Assembly (NCBI GenBank): GCA_949300115.1
Contig: CASGDD010000036.1
Span: forward strand, 1-48,227
DNA: 48,227 nt
Source: an uncultured Oscillospiraceae bacterium
GTDB lineage: Bacteria; Bacillota; Clostridia; Oscillospirales; Ruminococcaceae
Direction of reading: 5' to 3'
Part shown: positions 6,677 to 15,865 of the stretch, one piece after another
Layout: every line of letters starts with the position of its first letter
How positions within the stretch are numbered: the stretch's first letter is position 1
Notes under the pieces: generated by a model
Told to the model about the DNA's origin: nothing
The model's database searches: none
What the model saw: the letters and a program-made list of their open reading frames with translations, nothing else
Made by a program: the position numbers and the translations under genes

Positions 6677-8167
6677 ATGACCTATCTCAGCACCCGCAAC
6701 CACCGGTGCAGCGAATCCGCGGCAGCCGCGATCACCCGCGGCATCGCGCCGGACGGCGGCCTCTTTGTCCCCGATTCGCTGCCCCCCATTTCCCAAGAGA
6801 TGCTCGCTAGCTGGCTGCCGCTCGATTACCGGGCACGCGCGGCGGCGGTGCTCGCGCTGTTTCTGACCGACTTTTCCCATGAAGAGCTCACACAGGCGAT
6901 CGACGCCGCCTACGGCGCCAACTTCGACCATCCCGCCATCGCGCCGCTGCGTACGGTGGGCAGCCTCCATTTCCTCGAGCTGTGGCATGGGCCGACCTGT
7001 GCCTTTAAGGACATGGCCCTCCAGCTGCTGCCCCACCTGATGACCCGGGCAGCCGCCAAGAGGGGGGATACCCGTGAGATTGTCATCCTGACCGCCACCT
7101 CGGGCGACACCGGCAAGGCGGCTCTGGCCGGTTTCCGGAATGTGCCCGGCACCCGCATCCTCGTCTACTATCCCAAGGAGGGGGTCAGTCCCATCCAGCG
7201 ACTGCAGATGGTGACCGAGGAGGGGGACAATGTCGGCGTCTGCGCGGTGGAGGGCAACTTTGACGACACCCAGACGGGAGTCAAGCGGATCTTCAGCGAC
7301 TGGTCAATCGCCGAGCGGCTCGACCGGCAGGGGATGGTTCTCTCGAGTGCCAACTCGATCAACTGGGGGCGGCTGGTTCCGCAGATTGTCTACTATTTCC
7401 ATGCCTATCTCGAGCTGGTTGCCGCCGGTTCGGTTTCGATGGGCGAGCGGATCAACGTCTGTGTTCCCACCGGCAACTTCGGCAACATCTTAGCTGCCTA
7501 CTATGCGCGCGGCATGGGACTGCCGATCGGCCGGCTGATCTGCGCCTCCAATGCCAACCGGGTGCTGACCGACTTCTTCCAGAGCGGCAGCTACGACCGC
7601 AACCGGCCGTTTTATACCACCATCTCCCCCTCGATGGATATTCTCATCTCCTCCAACCTCGAGCGGCTGCTTTTCGACCTGTGCGGCCGGAATGACCGGC
7701 AGCTGGCCGCCTGGATGGAATCGCTGCGCACCACCGGACATTACACCGTCCCGGATGCCGTTTGCGACCGGATGCGGGCGCTCTTTGCGGCCGGCACAGC
7801 CGACGAGAACGCCACCCGTCAGGCCATCCGTGAGGTCTTTGAGCGGGAGGGCTATCTCTGCGATCCCCATACGGCGGTCGCCGTCCGGGTCTATGAGGAT
7901 TACCGGCAGCAGACGGGCGACCGGACGCCAGCGGTGATTGTCTCGACCGCCAATCCCTACAAATTCGCCGGCAGCGTCCTCCAGGCGCTGGGAGCCGACG
8001 GGAATGGGGATGAATTTGAGCGCATCGACCGCCTCCACCGGCTGTCCGGTCTGGCTGTTCCATCCTCCCTCGCCGATCTGCGCTGCAAGCCGGAGCGGTT
8101 CGGCGCCTGCTGTACCCGGGAGGGGATGGAAAACGCTCTCCTTGCGATGCTGGGAATAGGGAGCTGA
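6677..8167 (+). CDS. thrC: Threonine synthase
   Basis: A 496-residue PLP enzyme that turns O-phosphohomoserine into threonine, the last step of the pathway. The cofactor lysine is Lys111 in PTCAFKDMALQ. The phosphate-binding loop TATSGDTGKAAL and the GNFGNILAAYYA segment follow. Length and the N-terminal YLSTRN...G(I/L)APDGGLFVP block fit the long threonine synthase class. ATG 6677 is chosen over ATG 6668 because GGAAGG (6662-6667) is nine bases before it and abuts the earlier ATG. No leader peptide with Thr/Ile codons is visible. The stop is 5 nt before the metallophosphoesterase start. Confidence 0.97.
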   Translation: MTYLSTRNHRCSESAAAAITRGIAPDGGLFVPDSLPPISQEMLASWLPLDYRARAAAVLALFLTDFSHEELTQAIDAAYGANFDHPAIAPLRTVGSLHFLELWHGPTCAFKDMALQLLPHLMTRAAAKRGDTREIVILTATSGDTGKAALAGFRNVPGTRILVYYPKEGVSPIQRLQMVTEEGDNVGVCAVEGNFDDTQTGVKRIFSDWSIAERLDRQGMVLSSANSINWGRLVPQIVYYFHAYLELVAAGSVSMGERINVCVPTGNFGNILAAYYARGMGLPIGRLICASNANRVLTDFFQSGSYDRNRPFYTTISPSMDILISSNLERLLFDLCGRNDRQLAAWMESLRTTGHYTVPDAVCDRMRALFAAGTADENATRQAIREVFEREGYLCDPHTAVAVRVYEDYRQQTGDRTPAVIVSTANPYKFAGSVLQALGADGNGDEFERIDRLHRLSGLAVPSSLADLRCKPERFGACCTREGMENALLAMLGIGS

Positions 8168-8172
8168 GCGGG

Positions 8173-8868
8173 ATGGCGGTATTTACGATTGCGGACCCCC
8201 ATCTCTCGCTGGGCGGTTCCAAGGCGATGGAGATCTTCCCCGGGTGGGATGGCTATGTCGCGCTGCTCGAGGCGAACTGGCGGGCCGCCGTCGCGCCGGA
8301 GGACACGGTTGTGCTCGCCGGCGACATCTCCTGGGGGATGAGCTTGGAGGAATCGCTCGACGATTTCCGCTTCCTCGACCGGCTGCCCGGACGCAAGCTC
8401 ATTCTCAAGGGCAACCACGACTACTGGTGGACGACCAAAAACAAGATGGACCGTTTTTTCGAGCATGAGGGGCTCTCCACCCTGCAGATTCTGCACAACA
8501 ACGCCTTTGCGGTGGAGGGGCTCATCCTCTGCGGCACCCGCGGCTGGATCTTCGACGGGGAGGGGACGATGAAACCGGATGACCGCAAGGTGCTCGCGAG
8601 GGAGGCGGGCCGGCTGCGCGCCTCGCTGGAGGCGGGCCGGCAGCTCGAAGGGGAGCCGGTTGTGTTTTTGCACTATCCGCCCGTCTATGCCAGCCAGATC
8701 TGCACCGAAATCCTCGATCTGCTGTGTGCCTACGGCATCCGGCGGTGCTATTACGGCCACATCCATGGGCCGGCCTGCCGGTACGCGGTCAACGGCACCG
8801 CCTTCGGGATTGAATTTCGGCTTGTTTCGGGGGATTTTCTGCGATTTCAGCCGATGAAAATCAATTGA
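8173..8868 (+). CDS. Calcineurin-like metallophosphoesterase
   Basis: A 231-residue protein carrying every metallophosphoesterase box: Asp8 and His10 (ADPH), Asp51 (GDISW), Asn81-His82-Asp83 (GNHDYWW), His167 (LHYPPV), His196 and His198 (GHIHG). These bind two metal ions. It has no signal peptide or membrane segment, so it is cytoplasmic. The substrate is unknown; the family includes phosphodiesterases and nucleotide phosphatases. It starts 5 nt after thrC behind gagcggg and is probably co-translated. Its stop codon lies within the -35 hexamer of the tig promoter. Confidence 0.9.
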   Translation: MAVFTIADPHLSLGGSKAMEIFPGWDGYVALLEANWRAAVAPEDTVVLAGDISWGMSLEESLDDFRFLDRLPGRKLILKGNHDYWWTTKNKMDRFFEHEGLSTLQILHNNAFAVEGLILCGTRGWIFDGEGTMKPDDRKVLAREAGRLRASLEAGRQLEGEPVVFLHYPPVYASQICTEILDLLCAYGIRRCYYGHIHGPACRYAVNGTAFGIEFRLVSGDFLRFQPMKIN

Positions 8869-8892
8869 CTTTACAGACTCTTATGATATAAT
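8865..8892 (+). promoter_or_regulatory. Sigma-A-type promoter of tig
   Basis: TTGACT (8865-8870) and a perfect TATAAT (8887-8892) are 16 bp apart. The -35 hexamer contains the TGA stop of the upstream metallophosphoesterase gene. The site gives tig and perhaps clpP a strong start of their own. Confidence 0.85.
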
Positions 8893-8931
8893 AATGGTTG
8901 TTTGAGTTACTAAGGCAGGAGGATGTACAAA

Positions 8932-10389
8932 ATGGGCTTATTGTCAGCCAACAAGACAGAAACCAATACGATGGTGCTCGAGATCAAGGTCGAGCCGGAT
9001 GTGTTTGAGAAGGCGGTCCAGAATGTCTTCCGCAAACAGGCCAAATCGATTTCGGTCCCCGGCTTCCGCAAGGGGAAGGCGCCGCGCCATATCGTCGAGC
9101 GGATGTATGGTGAGGGTGTTTTCTACGAGGACGCGATGAACGACCTCCTTCCCGACGCCTACCAGGCTGCCGTTGATGAGGCTGGCATCGAGCCCGTGGA
9201 TCAGCCGCAGGTGGAGGTCACCGAGGTTTCGAAGGAGAACGGCTTTACCTTCAAAGCGACGGTCACCGTCATGCCCGAGGTTGAAGTGAAGGACTACAAG
9301 GGCCTCACCGCCGAGCGCAGGCTCTACAAGGTCACCGATGAGGAGGTCGAGGGGGAGCTTGGCCGGATGGCCGATAAGGCGAGCCGGATGGTCAGCGTCG
9401 AGGACCGCGCCGCTCTGCAGGGCGACCAGGCGATCATCGATTTTGAGGGCTTTATGGACGGTACCGCCTTCGAGGGCGGCAAGGGGGATCACTTCCCGCT
9501 GACCCTCGGTTCCGGTCAGTTCATCCCCGGTTTTGAGGATCAGGTGGTCGGACATAAACCGGGCGAGAGCTTTGATGTCACCGTGACCTTCCCGGAGGAT
9601 TATCAGGCGACCGAGCTGGCCGGCAAAGAAGCGGTCTTCAAGGTGACGCTGCACGAGCTGAAGGTCAAGGAGCTGCCGGAGATGGACGACGAGTTTGCCA
9701 AGGATGTCAGCGAATTTGATACCCTCGACGAACTGCGTGCCGATGTCCGCAAAAAGCTGGAGGAAAACAAAAAGAAGATGTCCGATGAGGACGTCGAGAA
9801 CCAGCTGATCGACAAGGTGGTTGAGCACCTCGAGGGGGAGATTCCCGAGGTGATGTACAAAAACCGCGCGGACGAGATGATGCAGGAGTTTGACTACCGG
9901 CTGCAGAGCCAGGGCTTCAGCCTGCAGAGCTATCTGCAGTACGGCGGCCTCGATCCTGAGTCCTTCCGTCAGTCGTTCATGCCCCAGGCCGAACGCCAGG
10001 TAAAGGTGCGTCTCGCGCTCGAGAAGATTGCCGAGCTGGAGAAGCTGGAGCCCACCGAAGAGGAGATCGAAGCCGAGATCCAGAAGATGGCCGAGATGTA
10101 TAAGCTCGAGGCCGACAAGATCCGCGAAATCGTCAAGGTGGAGGACATCAAGAAGGACCTTTCCTCCAACAAGGCGATCGATCTGGTGCGGGAGAACGCG
10201 GTGATCACCGAGGTTGACGGCGACGCGAAGCCGGAAGAGACGGAAAAGCCCGCCAAGAAGACCACCGCCAAAAAGGCCGCCAAGAAGGATGCCGCCGACG
10301 CGGATGCCGCCGACGAGGAGAAACCCAAAAAGAAACCTGCCGCCAAGAAAGCGGCGAAAAAAGCGGTCGAGGAGGATGCGGCTGAATAA
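8932..10389 (+). CDS. tig: Trigger factor chaperone with a Lys/Ala-rich tail
   Basis: A 485-residue ribosome-bound chaperone. The N-terminal domain carries the ribosome-docking loop GFRKGKAP. The FKBP-like peptidyl-prolyl isomerase domain lies at about residues 150-240 (DQAIIDFEGFMDG to VTLHELKVKELP), and the helical C-terminal domain follows. ATG 8932 is preferred over ATG 8923 because aggagg (8917-8922) abuts the earlier one. From about residue 429 the protein ends in a 57-residue low-complexity tail of Lys, Ala, Asp and Glu with two KKAAKK units, resembling histone H1-type tails and beyond the usual trigger factor end. Tig stands upstream of clpP-clpX, a common grouping. Confidence 0.97.
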   Translation: MGLLSANKTETNTMVLEIKVEPDVFEKAVQNVFRKQAKSISVPGFRKGKAPRHIVERMYGEGVFYEDAMNDLLPDAYQAAVDEAGIEPVDQPQVEVTEVSKENGFTFKATVTVMPEVEVKDYKGLTAERRLYKVTDEEVEGELGRMADKASRMVSVEDRAALQGDQAIIDFEGFMDGTAFEGGKGDHFPLTLGSGQFIPGFEDQVVGHKPGESFDVTVTFPEDYQATELAGKEAVFKVTLHELKVKELPEMDDEFAKDVSEFDTLDELRADVRKKLEENKKKMSDEDVENQLIDKVVEHLEGEIPEVMYKNRADEMMQEFDYRLQSQGFSLQSYLQYGGLDPESFRQSFMPQAERQVKVRLALEKIAELEKLEPTEEEIEAEIQKMAEMYKLEADKIREIVKVEDIKKDLSSNKAIDLVRENAVITEVDGDAKPEETEKPAKKTTAKKAAKKDAADADAADEEKPKKKPAAKKAAKKAVEEDAAE

Positions 10390-10439
10390 AAGCCGTCCCC
10401 CTCTGACTATACTGATGCTGGAAAGCCTGTGCCGTCCGT

Positions 10440-10501
10440 CCCTTCTGCCCGTCTTCAGGGAAGAAGGGGCGGATCTCCAGTATCCTGCGGTTATGCCGCA
10501 G
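10440..10501 (+). promoter_or_regulatory. Two hairpins in the tig-clpP gap
   Basis: CCCTTCT (10440-10446) pairs with AGAAGGG (10462-10468), extended inside by CCC/GGG. CTGCGG (10485-10490) pairs with CCGCAG (10496-10501). Neither is followed by a T tract. They lie in the 141-nt gap before the clpP ribosome binding site. No CtsR or CIRCE operator is recognisable here, and no convincing promoter is seen. Confidence 0.4.
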
Positions 10502-10530
10502 CAGGGCCGGGCTCGCAAGGAGGTCTTAGC

Positions 10531-11130
10531 ATGTTTGAAGTTCCGAACCTAGCGCTGGTCCCAACCGTCATTGAGACGACCAACCGTGGTGAACGGGCGT
10601 ATGATATCTTTTCGCGCCTGCTCAACGACCGCATTGTCATGCTGATGGATGAGGTCAACGATACCACCGCCAGCCTGGTGGTGGCCCAGCTGCTCTTCCT
10701 CGAGGGGCAGGATCCCGACAAGGACATCAACCTCTACCTCAATTCACCCGGCGGATCGATCACCGCCGGCATGGCTATCTACGATACCATGCAGTATATC
10801 AAATGCGATGTCTCCACCATCTGCATCGGCCTGGCCGCTTCGATGGGTGCCTTTTTGCTCTCGTCGGGCGCGAAGGGCAAACGGATTGCGCTGCCGAACG
10901 CCGAGGTGATGATCCACCAGCCGTCCGGCGGCTTCCAGGGCCAGGCAACCGACATGAAGATCCGCACCGATTGGATCCTGCGGACCAAGGAGAAGATCAA
11001 CCGGATCATGGCGGGCAACACCGGCCAACCGATCGAGGTCATCGAGCGGGATACCGAGCGGGACAACTTCATGTCGGCCGAGGAGGCCCTGCACTACGGC
11101 CTGGTCGACAAGGTGCTGACCAGCCGGTAA
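10531..11130 (+). CDS. clpP: ATP-dependent Clp protease proteolytic subunit ClpP
   Basis: A 199-residue serine peptidase that forms the double-heptamer chamber of ClpXP. The triad is Ser104 in [11 protein letters not shown], His129 in MIHQPSGG and Asp178 in [11 protein letters not shown]. The [11 protein letters not shown] segment is typical. ATG 10531 follows aaggagg (10518-10524); upstream in-frame codons do not belong to the family. clpX follows 70 nt later, so ClpX can deliver unfolded substrates to it. No propeptide of note is visible. Confidence 0.98.
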   Translation: MFEVPNLALVPTVIETTNRGERAYDIFSRLLNDRIVMLMDEVNDTTASLVVAQLLFLEGQDPDKDINLYLNSPGGSITAGMAIYDTMQYIKCDVSTICIGLAASMGAFLLSSGAKGKRIALPNAEVMIHQPSGGFQGQATDMKIRTDWILRTKEKINRIMAGNTGQPIEVIERDTERDNFMSAEEALHYGLVDKVLTSR

Positions 11131-11200
11131 CCGTCCCCTAACCCCTGCCGGCGCTGCGTCGCCGTTTGAGATGTTTTTGAAGATTGGAATGGTGAAGTAG

Positions 11201-12505
11201 TTGCCAAGGAACAACGACGATTATAAAGAACTGCATTGCTCCTTCTGCGGAAAGACCCAGTCGCAGGTCAAGCGGTTGGTGGCGGGGCCCGGCGTCTATA
11301 TCTGCAACGAATGCATCGAACTCTGCCAGAGTGTCCTGGACGACGATATGGGCTACCGCAAGCCGCGGGTTTCGGAGAAGATTGAGATCACCATCCCCAA
11401 GCCCCACGAGATCAAAGAGGTCCTCGACGAGTATGTCATCGGCCAGGAGGGCGCCAAGCTGGCCCTGTCGGTGGCGGTCTACAACCACTACAAGCGGATC
11501 TACTTCGGCTCGAGTGACGATGTCGAGCTGCAGAAATCCAATGTGCTGTTGATCGGACCGACCGGTGTCGGTAAAACCTTCCTCGCCCAGAATCTGGCAA
11601 AGCTGCTCAACGTCCCCTTTGCCATCGCCGACGCGACCACCCTCACCGAGGCCGGTTATGTCGGCGAGGATGTTGAAAACATCCTGCTGCGCCTCATCCA
11701 GGCGGCCGACTTCGATATCGAACGGGCGGAGAAGGGCATCATCTACGTCGATGAGATCGATAAGATCACCCGAAAATCGGAAAACCCGTCGATCACCCGG
11801 GACGTCAGCGGGGAGGGTGTACAGCAGGCGCTGCTCAAGATCATCGAAGGTACCGTCTCGAACGTCCCGCCCCAGGGCGGACGCAAGCATCCGCAGCAGG
11901 AATTTATCCAGATGGATACCTCCAACATCCTCTTTATCTGCGGCGGATCGTTCGACGGCATCGATAAGATCATCGAAAAGCGGGTGGGTTCCTCTTCTCT
12001 GGGCTTTGGCGCGAAGATTCGCGACAAACACAGCGAGGAGACCAGCGAGCTTTTAAAGCAGGTGACCCCCCACGATCTCGTCAAATTCGGGCTCATCCCC
12101 GAACTGGTTGGCCGTCTGCCGGTCATCACCGCGCTCGAGCCGCTCGACGTGGAGGCGCTGACCCGCATCCTGACCGAGCCGAAAAACGCCATCGTCAAGC
12201 AGTATAAACGTCTGTTTGAGATGGATGGCGTCGAGCTCCGTTTGGAGGAAGGGGCGCTGCGTGCGATTGCCCAGCAGGCGATTGCCCAAAACACCGGTGC
12301 CCGTGGCCTTCGTTCGATCATGGAAGGGGTGCTGGGGTCGCTGATGTACAACACCCCCTCCGACTACACCATCGACACCATCACCATCACCGAGGGCTGT
12401 ATCACCGGGGATGCCGAGCCGATCATTACCCACAATCCGGAGAAAAAACCGGTAAAGCTGCAGTTCAAGGTCCGCGGCCGCAGCCGGCGCAACTCCACCG
12501 GCTGA
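11201..12505 (+). CDS. clpX: ATP-dependent Clp protease ATP-binding subunit ClpX
   Basis: A 434-residue AAA+ unfoldase. An N-terminal zinc-binding domain (Cys13, Cys16, Cys35, Cys38) recognises substrates and adaptors. Walker A is GPTGVGKT (119-126) and Walker B is [10 protein letters not shown]. The ClpP-docking IGF-type loop would lie between [11 protein letters not shown] and the sensor region, where GFGAK is visible. The start is TTG at 11201, because a TAG stop immediately precedes it in frame and no other start lies before the zinc finger; the Shine-Dalgarno is weak (ggtg). A strong hairpin terminator follows. Confidence 0.97.
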   Translation: MPRNNDDYKELHCSFCGKTQSQVKRLVAGPGVYICNECIELCQSVLDDDMGYRKPRVSEKIEITIPKPHEIKEVLDEYVIGQEGAKLALSVAVYNHYKRIYFGSSDDVELQKSNVLLIGPTGVGKTFLAQNLAKLLNVPFAIADATTLTEAGYVGEDVENILLRLIQAADFDIERAEKGIIYVDEIDKITRKSENPSITRDVSGEGVQQALLKIIEGTVSNVPPQGGRKHPQQEFIQMDTSNILFICGGSFDGIDKIIEKRVGSSSLGFGAKIRDKHSEETSELLKQVTPHDLVKFGLIPELVGRLPVITALEPLDVEALTRILTEPKNAIVKQYKRLFEMDGVELRLEEGALRAIAQQAIAQNTGARGLRSIMEGVLGSLMYNTPSDYTIDTITITEGCITGDAEPIITHNPEKKPVKLQFKVRGRSRRNSTG

Positions 12506-12543
12506 TCGCTTTCGGGTCTGCCGCAAGATCAAAACCTATCCGC

Positions 12544-12579
12544 CAGCCTCCGATCCATCGGGATCGGGGGCTGCTTTGT
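12544..12579 (+). terminator. Probable terminator of clpP-clpX
   Basis: A 13-bp stem (12544-12556 with 12561-12573, one G-T pair, loop ATCG) is followed by CTTTGT, a short T tract. The stem is very stable but the T run is weak. Confidence 0.65.
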
Positions 12580-12635
12580 CTCCCTCCAGGCCGTTTGGCC
12601 GCCGCAGGCAGGTTTGCCAATCGGCCCGGAGACAA
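12576..12635 (+). repeat. Second, long-range inverted repeat between clpX and lon
   Basis: TTGTCTCC (12576-12583) is exactly complementary to GGAGACAA (12628-12635). The roughly 44 bases between contain a further short GGCC/GGCC pairing. It directly follows the clpX terminator and lies upstream of the lon promoter. Its role is not evident. Confidence 0.45.
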
Positions 12636-12673
12636 CAATCGGCATTTTATCAGAAAATACAAGGGATTTCTTG

Positions 12674-12702
12674 TTGAAAAATTCTTCGTTTCCGATTATA
12701 CT
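12674..12702 (+). promoter_or_regulatory. Sigma-A-type promoter of lon
   Basis: TTGAAA (12674-12679) and TATACT (12697-12702) are 17 bp apart, 60 nt upstream of the lon start. No CIRCE-type inverted repeat is visible around it. Confidence 0.7.
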
Positions 12703-12761
12703 AAACCTTAATCAACAATCAAACGCCGCCGGTCCAGCCGGTGTAAAAGGAGGAACATAAG

Positions 12762-15191
12762 ATGGGTACACAGCCGAAACACACGATCGGCCTGCCGATG
12801 CTGGCACTGCGAGGTATCGTACTGTTCCCCCATATGGTACTGCATTTTGACGTAGGACGCCCCAAGTCGGTCCTCGCTCTCAATAAGGCGCTTGCGGAAG
12901 ACCAGCTCATCTACCTGACGGCCCAAAAGGATATCCGGGAGGATGACCCCGACTCGGACGGTCTGTATGAGGTCGGTGTGGTGGCCGAGGTCAAGCAGAT
13001 TCTCAAAATGCCGGGGGACAACCTGCGGGTAATTGTGGAAGGTCTCTACCGGGCCAAAACGGTCGATATCCTCAGCGAGGACCCCTTCTTGATTGCCGAT
13101 ATCCAGCCGCTGCCGATGGAGGAGCTGCCAGCCGCCTATGCCGCCACCGTCGAAGCGCTGATGCGCGGCATCAAGGAGGAGTTCGAGGAGTACTGTGTCC
13201 TCTCGCCCAAAATCCCCAAGGAGATGGTTCTCAACGTCCTCTCAAGCGGCGACGGCAACCATCTGTGTGAGTACATAGCCGGCAACCTGCCGCTGGATCT
13301 CGAAAAGAAACAACAGATTCTCGAGGAATGTAACCTGCGCAAGCGGCTCGGCCGGATGCTCGCCATCCTTCGCCATGAAAAGACCATCCTATCGCTCGAA
13401 CGGGAGATCTACGAGAAGGTCAAAGATCAGGTCGATCAGAACCAGCGGGATTACTACCTGCGCGAACAGCTCAAGGTCATCCAAAATGAGCTGGGAGAGG
13501 GGGAAGGCTACCTCTCGGAGGCGGACGAATACCGCTACCGGATTATGGCGCTCTCCCTCGAGGACAAGACCGAGGAGCATCTGCTGGCCGAGGCCGACCG
13601 TCTCTCCAAGATGCCGGGTTCCTCCCAGGAGGCCGCCGTCATCCGCACCTACCTGGACACCTGTCTGGCGCTTCCCTGGCATGAGCACACCAAGGACAAG
13701 ACCGACGTCGAACGTGCCCGCAAGATCCTCGAACACGACCACTATGGGATGAAAAAGGTCAAGGAGCGCATCCTCGAGCTCATTGCGGTGCGCAAACTGG
13801 CGCCCGATATCAAAGGACAGATCGTCTGCCTCTACGGACCACCGGGGGTTGGCAAGACCTCGGTCGCCAAATCGATCGCCCGGGCGATGGGACGCAAATA
13901 TGTGCGGGTTTCGCTGGGTGGGATGCGGGATGAATCGGATATCCGCGGCCACCGCAAAACCTACGTCGGTTCGATGCCCGGTCGGATTATCTCGGCGATG
14001 AAGCAGGCGGAGGTCAAAAACCCGGTGATCCTGCTCGACGAGATCGACAAACTCGGACACGATTTCCGCGGCGATCCCGCGTCCGCCCTGCTGGAGGTGC
14101 TCGACTACGAGCAGAACGTCCAGTTCCGGGACCACTATATCGAGGTGCCCTTCGATCTCAGCGAGGTACTCTTTATCACCACCGCCAACGACACCAGCTC
14201 GATCCCGGCGCCGCTCTACGACCGGATGGAGATCATCGAGCTGTCCAGCTATACCCGCGAGGAAAAGTTCCAGATCGCCAAGCGTCATCTGATCAAAAAG
14301 CAGCGGGAGCGGCATGGCATGAACGGGCGCACGCTGGTCATACGGAACGACGCGATCTATGCCCTCATCGACTTCTACACCCGGGAATCGGGTGTGCGCA
14401 GCCTCGAGCGGGAGATTGCCTCCCTCTGCCGCAAGGCGGCCGCCCGGCTGGTGGAGGAACATGCACCCAACCGCATCGTCATCGACCGGCCGGTCGTGGA
14501 AGAGATGCTGGGGCCCCATCGCTTCAAACCGGATGTCCTCTCCCAGAAGGACGAAATCGGGGTGGCCAACGGCCTGGCCTGGACCAGTGTCGGCGGAGAG
14601 ATGCTCGAAATCGAGGTCGCCGTACTGGAAGGGTCCGGCAAGCTGGAGCTGACCGGTTCGCTCGGCAGCGTGATGAAGGAGTCGGCGCAGGCCGCCATCA
14701 CCTATGTTCGCAGCCGGTCGGAACAGCTGCCGGTCGACCGGGAGTTCTATAAAAATAAGGATATTCATATCCATGCGCCGGAGGGAGCCATCCCCAAGGA
14801 TGGGCCGAGCGCCGGCATCACCATGACCACCGCGCTCGTTTCCGCCCTCTGTGGGATTCCGATCCGCCACGACGTCGCAATGACCGGCGAGGTGACCCTG
14901 CGCGGCCGGGTACTGCCCATCGGCGGACTCAAGGAAAAGACGATGGCTGCCTACCGCGCCGGCATCCGGACGGTCATCATCCCCGAGGCCAACCGGCCCG
15001 ATCTCGCCGAGATCGACCCGGTGGTGCGGGAGGACATCACCTTTGTCACGGCTGAATCGATGGATACCGTACTGAATACCGCCCTGCTGACCTCCCTCGA
15101 CCTGGGTACGCACGATCCGGAGAGCAGGAAGTTTGTCATCGAGTCGCCCGGACGGCCGGTCACCGACCAGTCGCCGGTCGCTGTCAATTGA
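12762..15191 (+). CDS. lon: ATP-dependent protease Lon (LonA)
   Basis: An 809-residue LonA protease that degrades damaged and regulatory proteins in the cytosol. The N-terminal substrate-binding domain ([15 protein letters not shown]) leads to a coiled linker, the AAA+ module with Walker A GPPGVGKT and Walker [11 protein letters not shown], and a C-terminal protease domain with the Ser683 (KDGPSAG) and Lys726 (GGLKEK) dyad. ATG 12762 follows aaaggaggaacataag. The length is normal. engB begins 29 nt after the stop, with its own ribosome binding site inside the gap; a lon-engB pairing is common in Firmicutes. Confidence 0.98.
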   Translation: MGTQPKHTIGLPMLALRGIVLFPHMVLHFDVGRPKSVLALNKALAEDQLIYLTAQKDIREDDPDSDGLYEVGVVAEVKQILKMPGDNLRVIVEGLYRAKTVDILSEDPFLIADIQPLPMEELPAAYAATVEALMRGIKEEFEEYCVLSPKIPKEMVLNVLSSGDGNHLCEYIAGNLPLDLEKKQQILEECNLRKRLGRMLAILRHEKTILSLEREIYEKVKDQVDQNQRDYYLREQLKVIQNELGEGEGYLSEADEYRYRIMALSLEDKTEEHLLAEADRLSKMPGSSQEAAVIRTYLDTCLALPWHEHTKDKTDVERARKILEHDHYGMKKVKERILELIAVRKLAPDIKGQIVCLYGPPGVGKTSVAKSIARAMGRKYVRVSLGGMRDESDIRGHRKTYVGSMPGRIISAMKQAEVKNPVILLDEIDKLGHDFRGDPASALLEVLDYEQNVQFRDHYIEVPFDLSEVLFITTANDTSSIPAPLYDRMEIIELSSYTREEKFQIAKRHLIKKQRERHGMNGRTLVIRNDAIYALIDFYTRESGVRSLEREIASLCRKAAARLVEEHAPNRIVIDRPVVEEMLGPHRFKPDVLSQKDEIGVANGLAWTSVGGEMLEIEVAVLEGSGKLELTGSLGSVMKESAQAAITYVRSRSEQLPVDREFYKNKDIHIHAPEGAIPKDGPSAGITMTTALVSALCGIPIRHDVAMTGEVTLRGRVLPIGGLKEKTMAAYRAGIRTVIIPEANRPDLAEIDPVVREDITFVTAESMDTVLNTALLTSLDLGTHDPESRKFVIESPGRPVTDQSPVAVN

Positions 15192-15220
15192 TTCTACGCT
15201 ATCCCAAGGAGGGCTGCGTT

Positions 15221-15826
15221 TTGAACCTGGCCAAGGTCAACTACGAGAAATCCTTTGGAACGGCGGCGCAGCTTCCGCCGTCCGAAGGGGTGGAAATTGT
15301 CTTCTCCGGCCGTTCGAATGTCGGCAAATCCTCGCTGCTCAACAAGCTTCTGGGGCGCAAAAACCTCGCCCGTGTCTCCTCCATGCCGGGCAAAACGACA
15401 ACCGTCAATTTCTACCGGGGGGAGGGCTTCCGTCTGGTCGATCTGCCGGGATACGGCTATGCCAAACGGTCGCGCAGCGAGCAGAAGCGGTGGGCCGACC
15501 TGATGGAGGGCTTCTTCCAGATGGGACGGGAAATCGGGCTGGTGATTCAGCTCATCGATATCCGCCATCCGCCGACAGCGGATGACCGAACGATGATCGA
15601 TTTTCTGATCGACGCCGAACTGCCCTTTGTCATCGCGCTGACCAAAGCGGATAAGCTCTCCCGGCGGCAGCAGCAGGAACGGTTGGCCGCCCTGCCCGAC
15701 GAGCTCGGCGCCGACATCACCCTGATCCCTGTCTCCAGTGAAACCGGACAGGGCATCGAGACCCTGCGCCAGCTCATCGACGAGATCACCGCCGATGAGC
15801 CGGATCAGCCGGACCATCGGCGGTAA
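15221..15826 (+). CDS. engB: Ribosome biogenesis GTPase EngB (YsxC/YihA)
   Basis: A 201-residue small GTPase needed for 50S assembly. The P-loop is GRSNVGKSS (30-38), the switch I region MPGKTTTVNFY carries the G2 threonine, DLPGYGYAK is G3, and TKADK is G4. TTG 15221 is taken as start: it lies seven bases after AAGGAGGG (15206-15213) and gives the family N-terminus. The earlier TTG at 15188 overlaps the lon stop without a ribosome binding site. Co-transcription with lon is likely, and lysA follows after 39 nt. Confidence 0.96.
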   Translation: MNLAKVNYEKSFGTAAQLPPSEGVEIVFSGRSNVGKSSLLNKLLGRKNLARVSSMPGKTTTVNFYRGEGFRLVDLPGYGYAKRSRSEQKRWADLMEGFFQMGREIGLVIQLIDIRHPPTADDRTMIDFLIDAELPFVIALTKADKLSRRQQQERLAALPDELGADITLIPVSSETGQGIETLRQLIDEITADEPDQPDHRR

Positions 15827-15865
15827 ACGCCCGATCAACCAACCGCAAAAGGGGAATCAGACCAC

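Noticed and set aside
8944-10518. A 524-codon open frame on the minus strand opposite tig
   Set aside because: It mirrors the tig codon pattern, is Leu/Gly/His-rich without recognisable domain, has no ribosome binding site, and tig is certain. Long antisense frames are expected in GC-rich genes.
12506-12761. CIRCE or CtsR operators ahead of lon, clpP or clpX
   Set aside because: No TTAGCACTC-N9-GAGTGCTAA pattern or GGTCAAA heptad repeat was found in the gaps before these genes.
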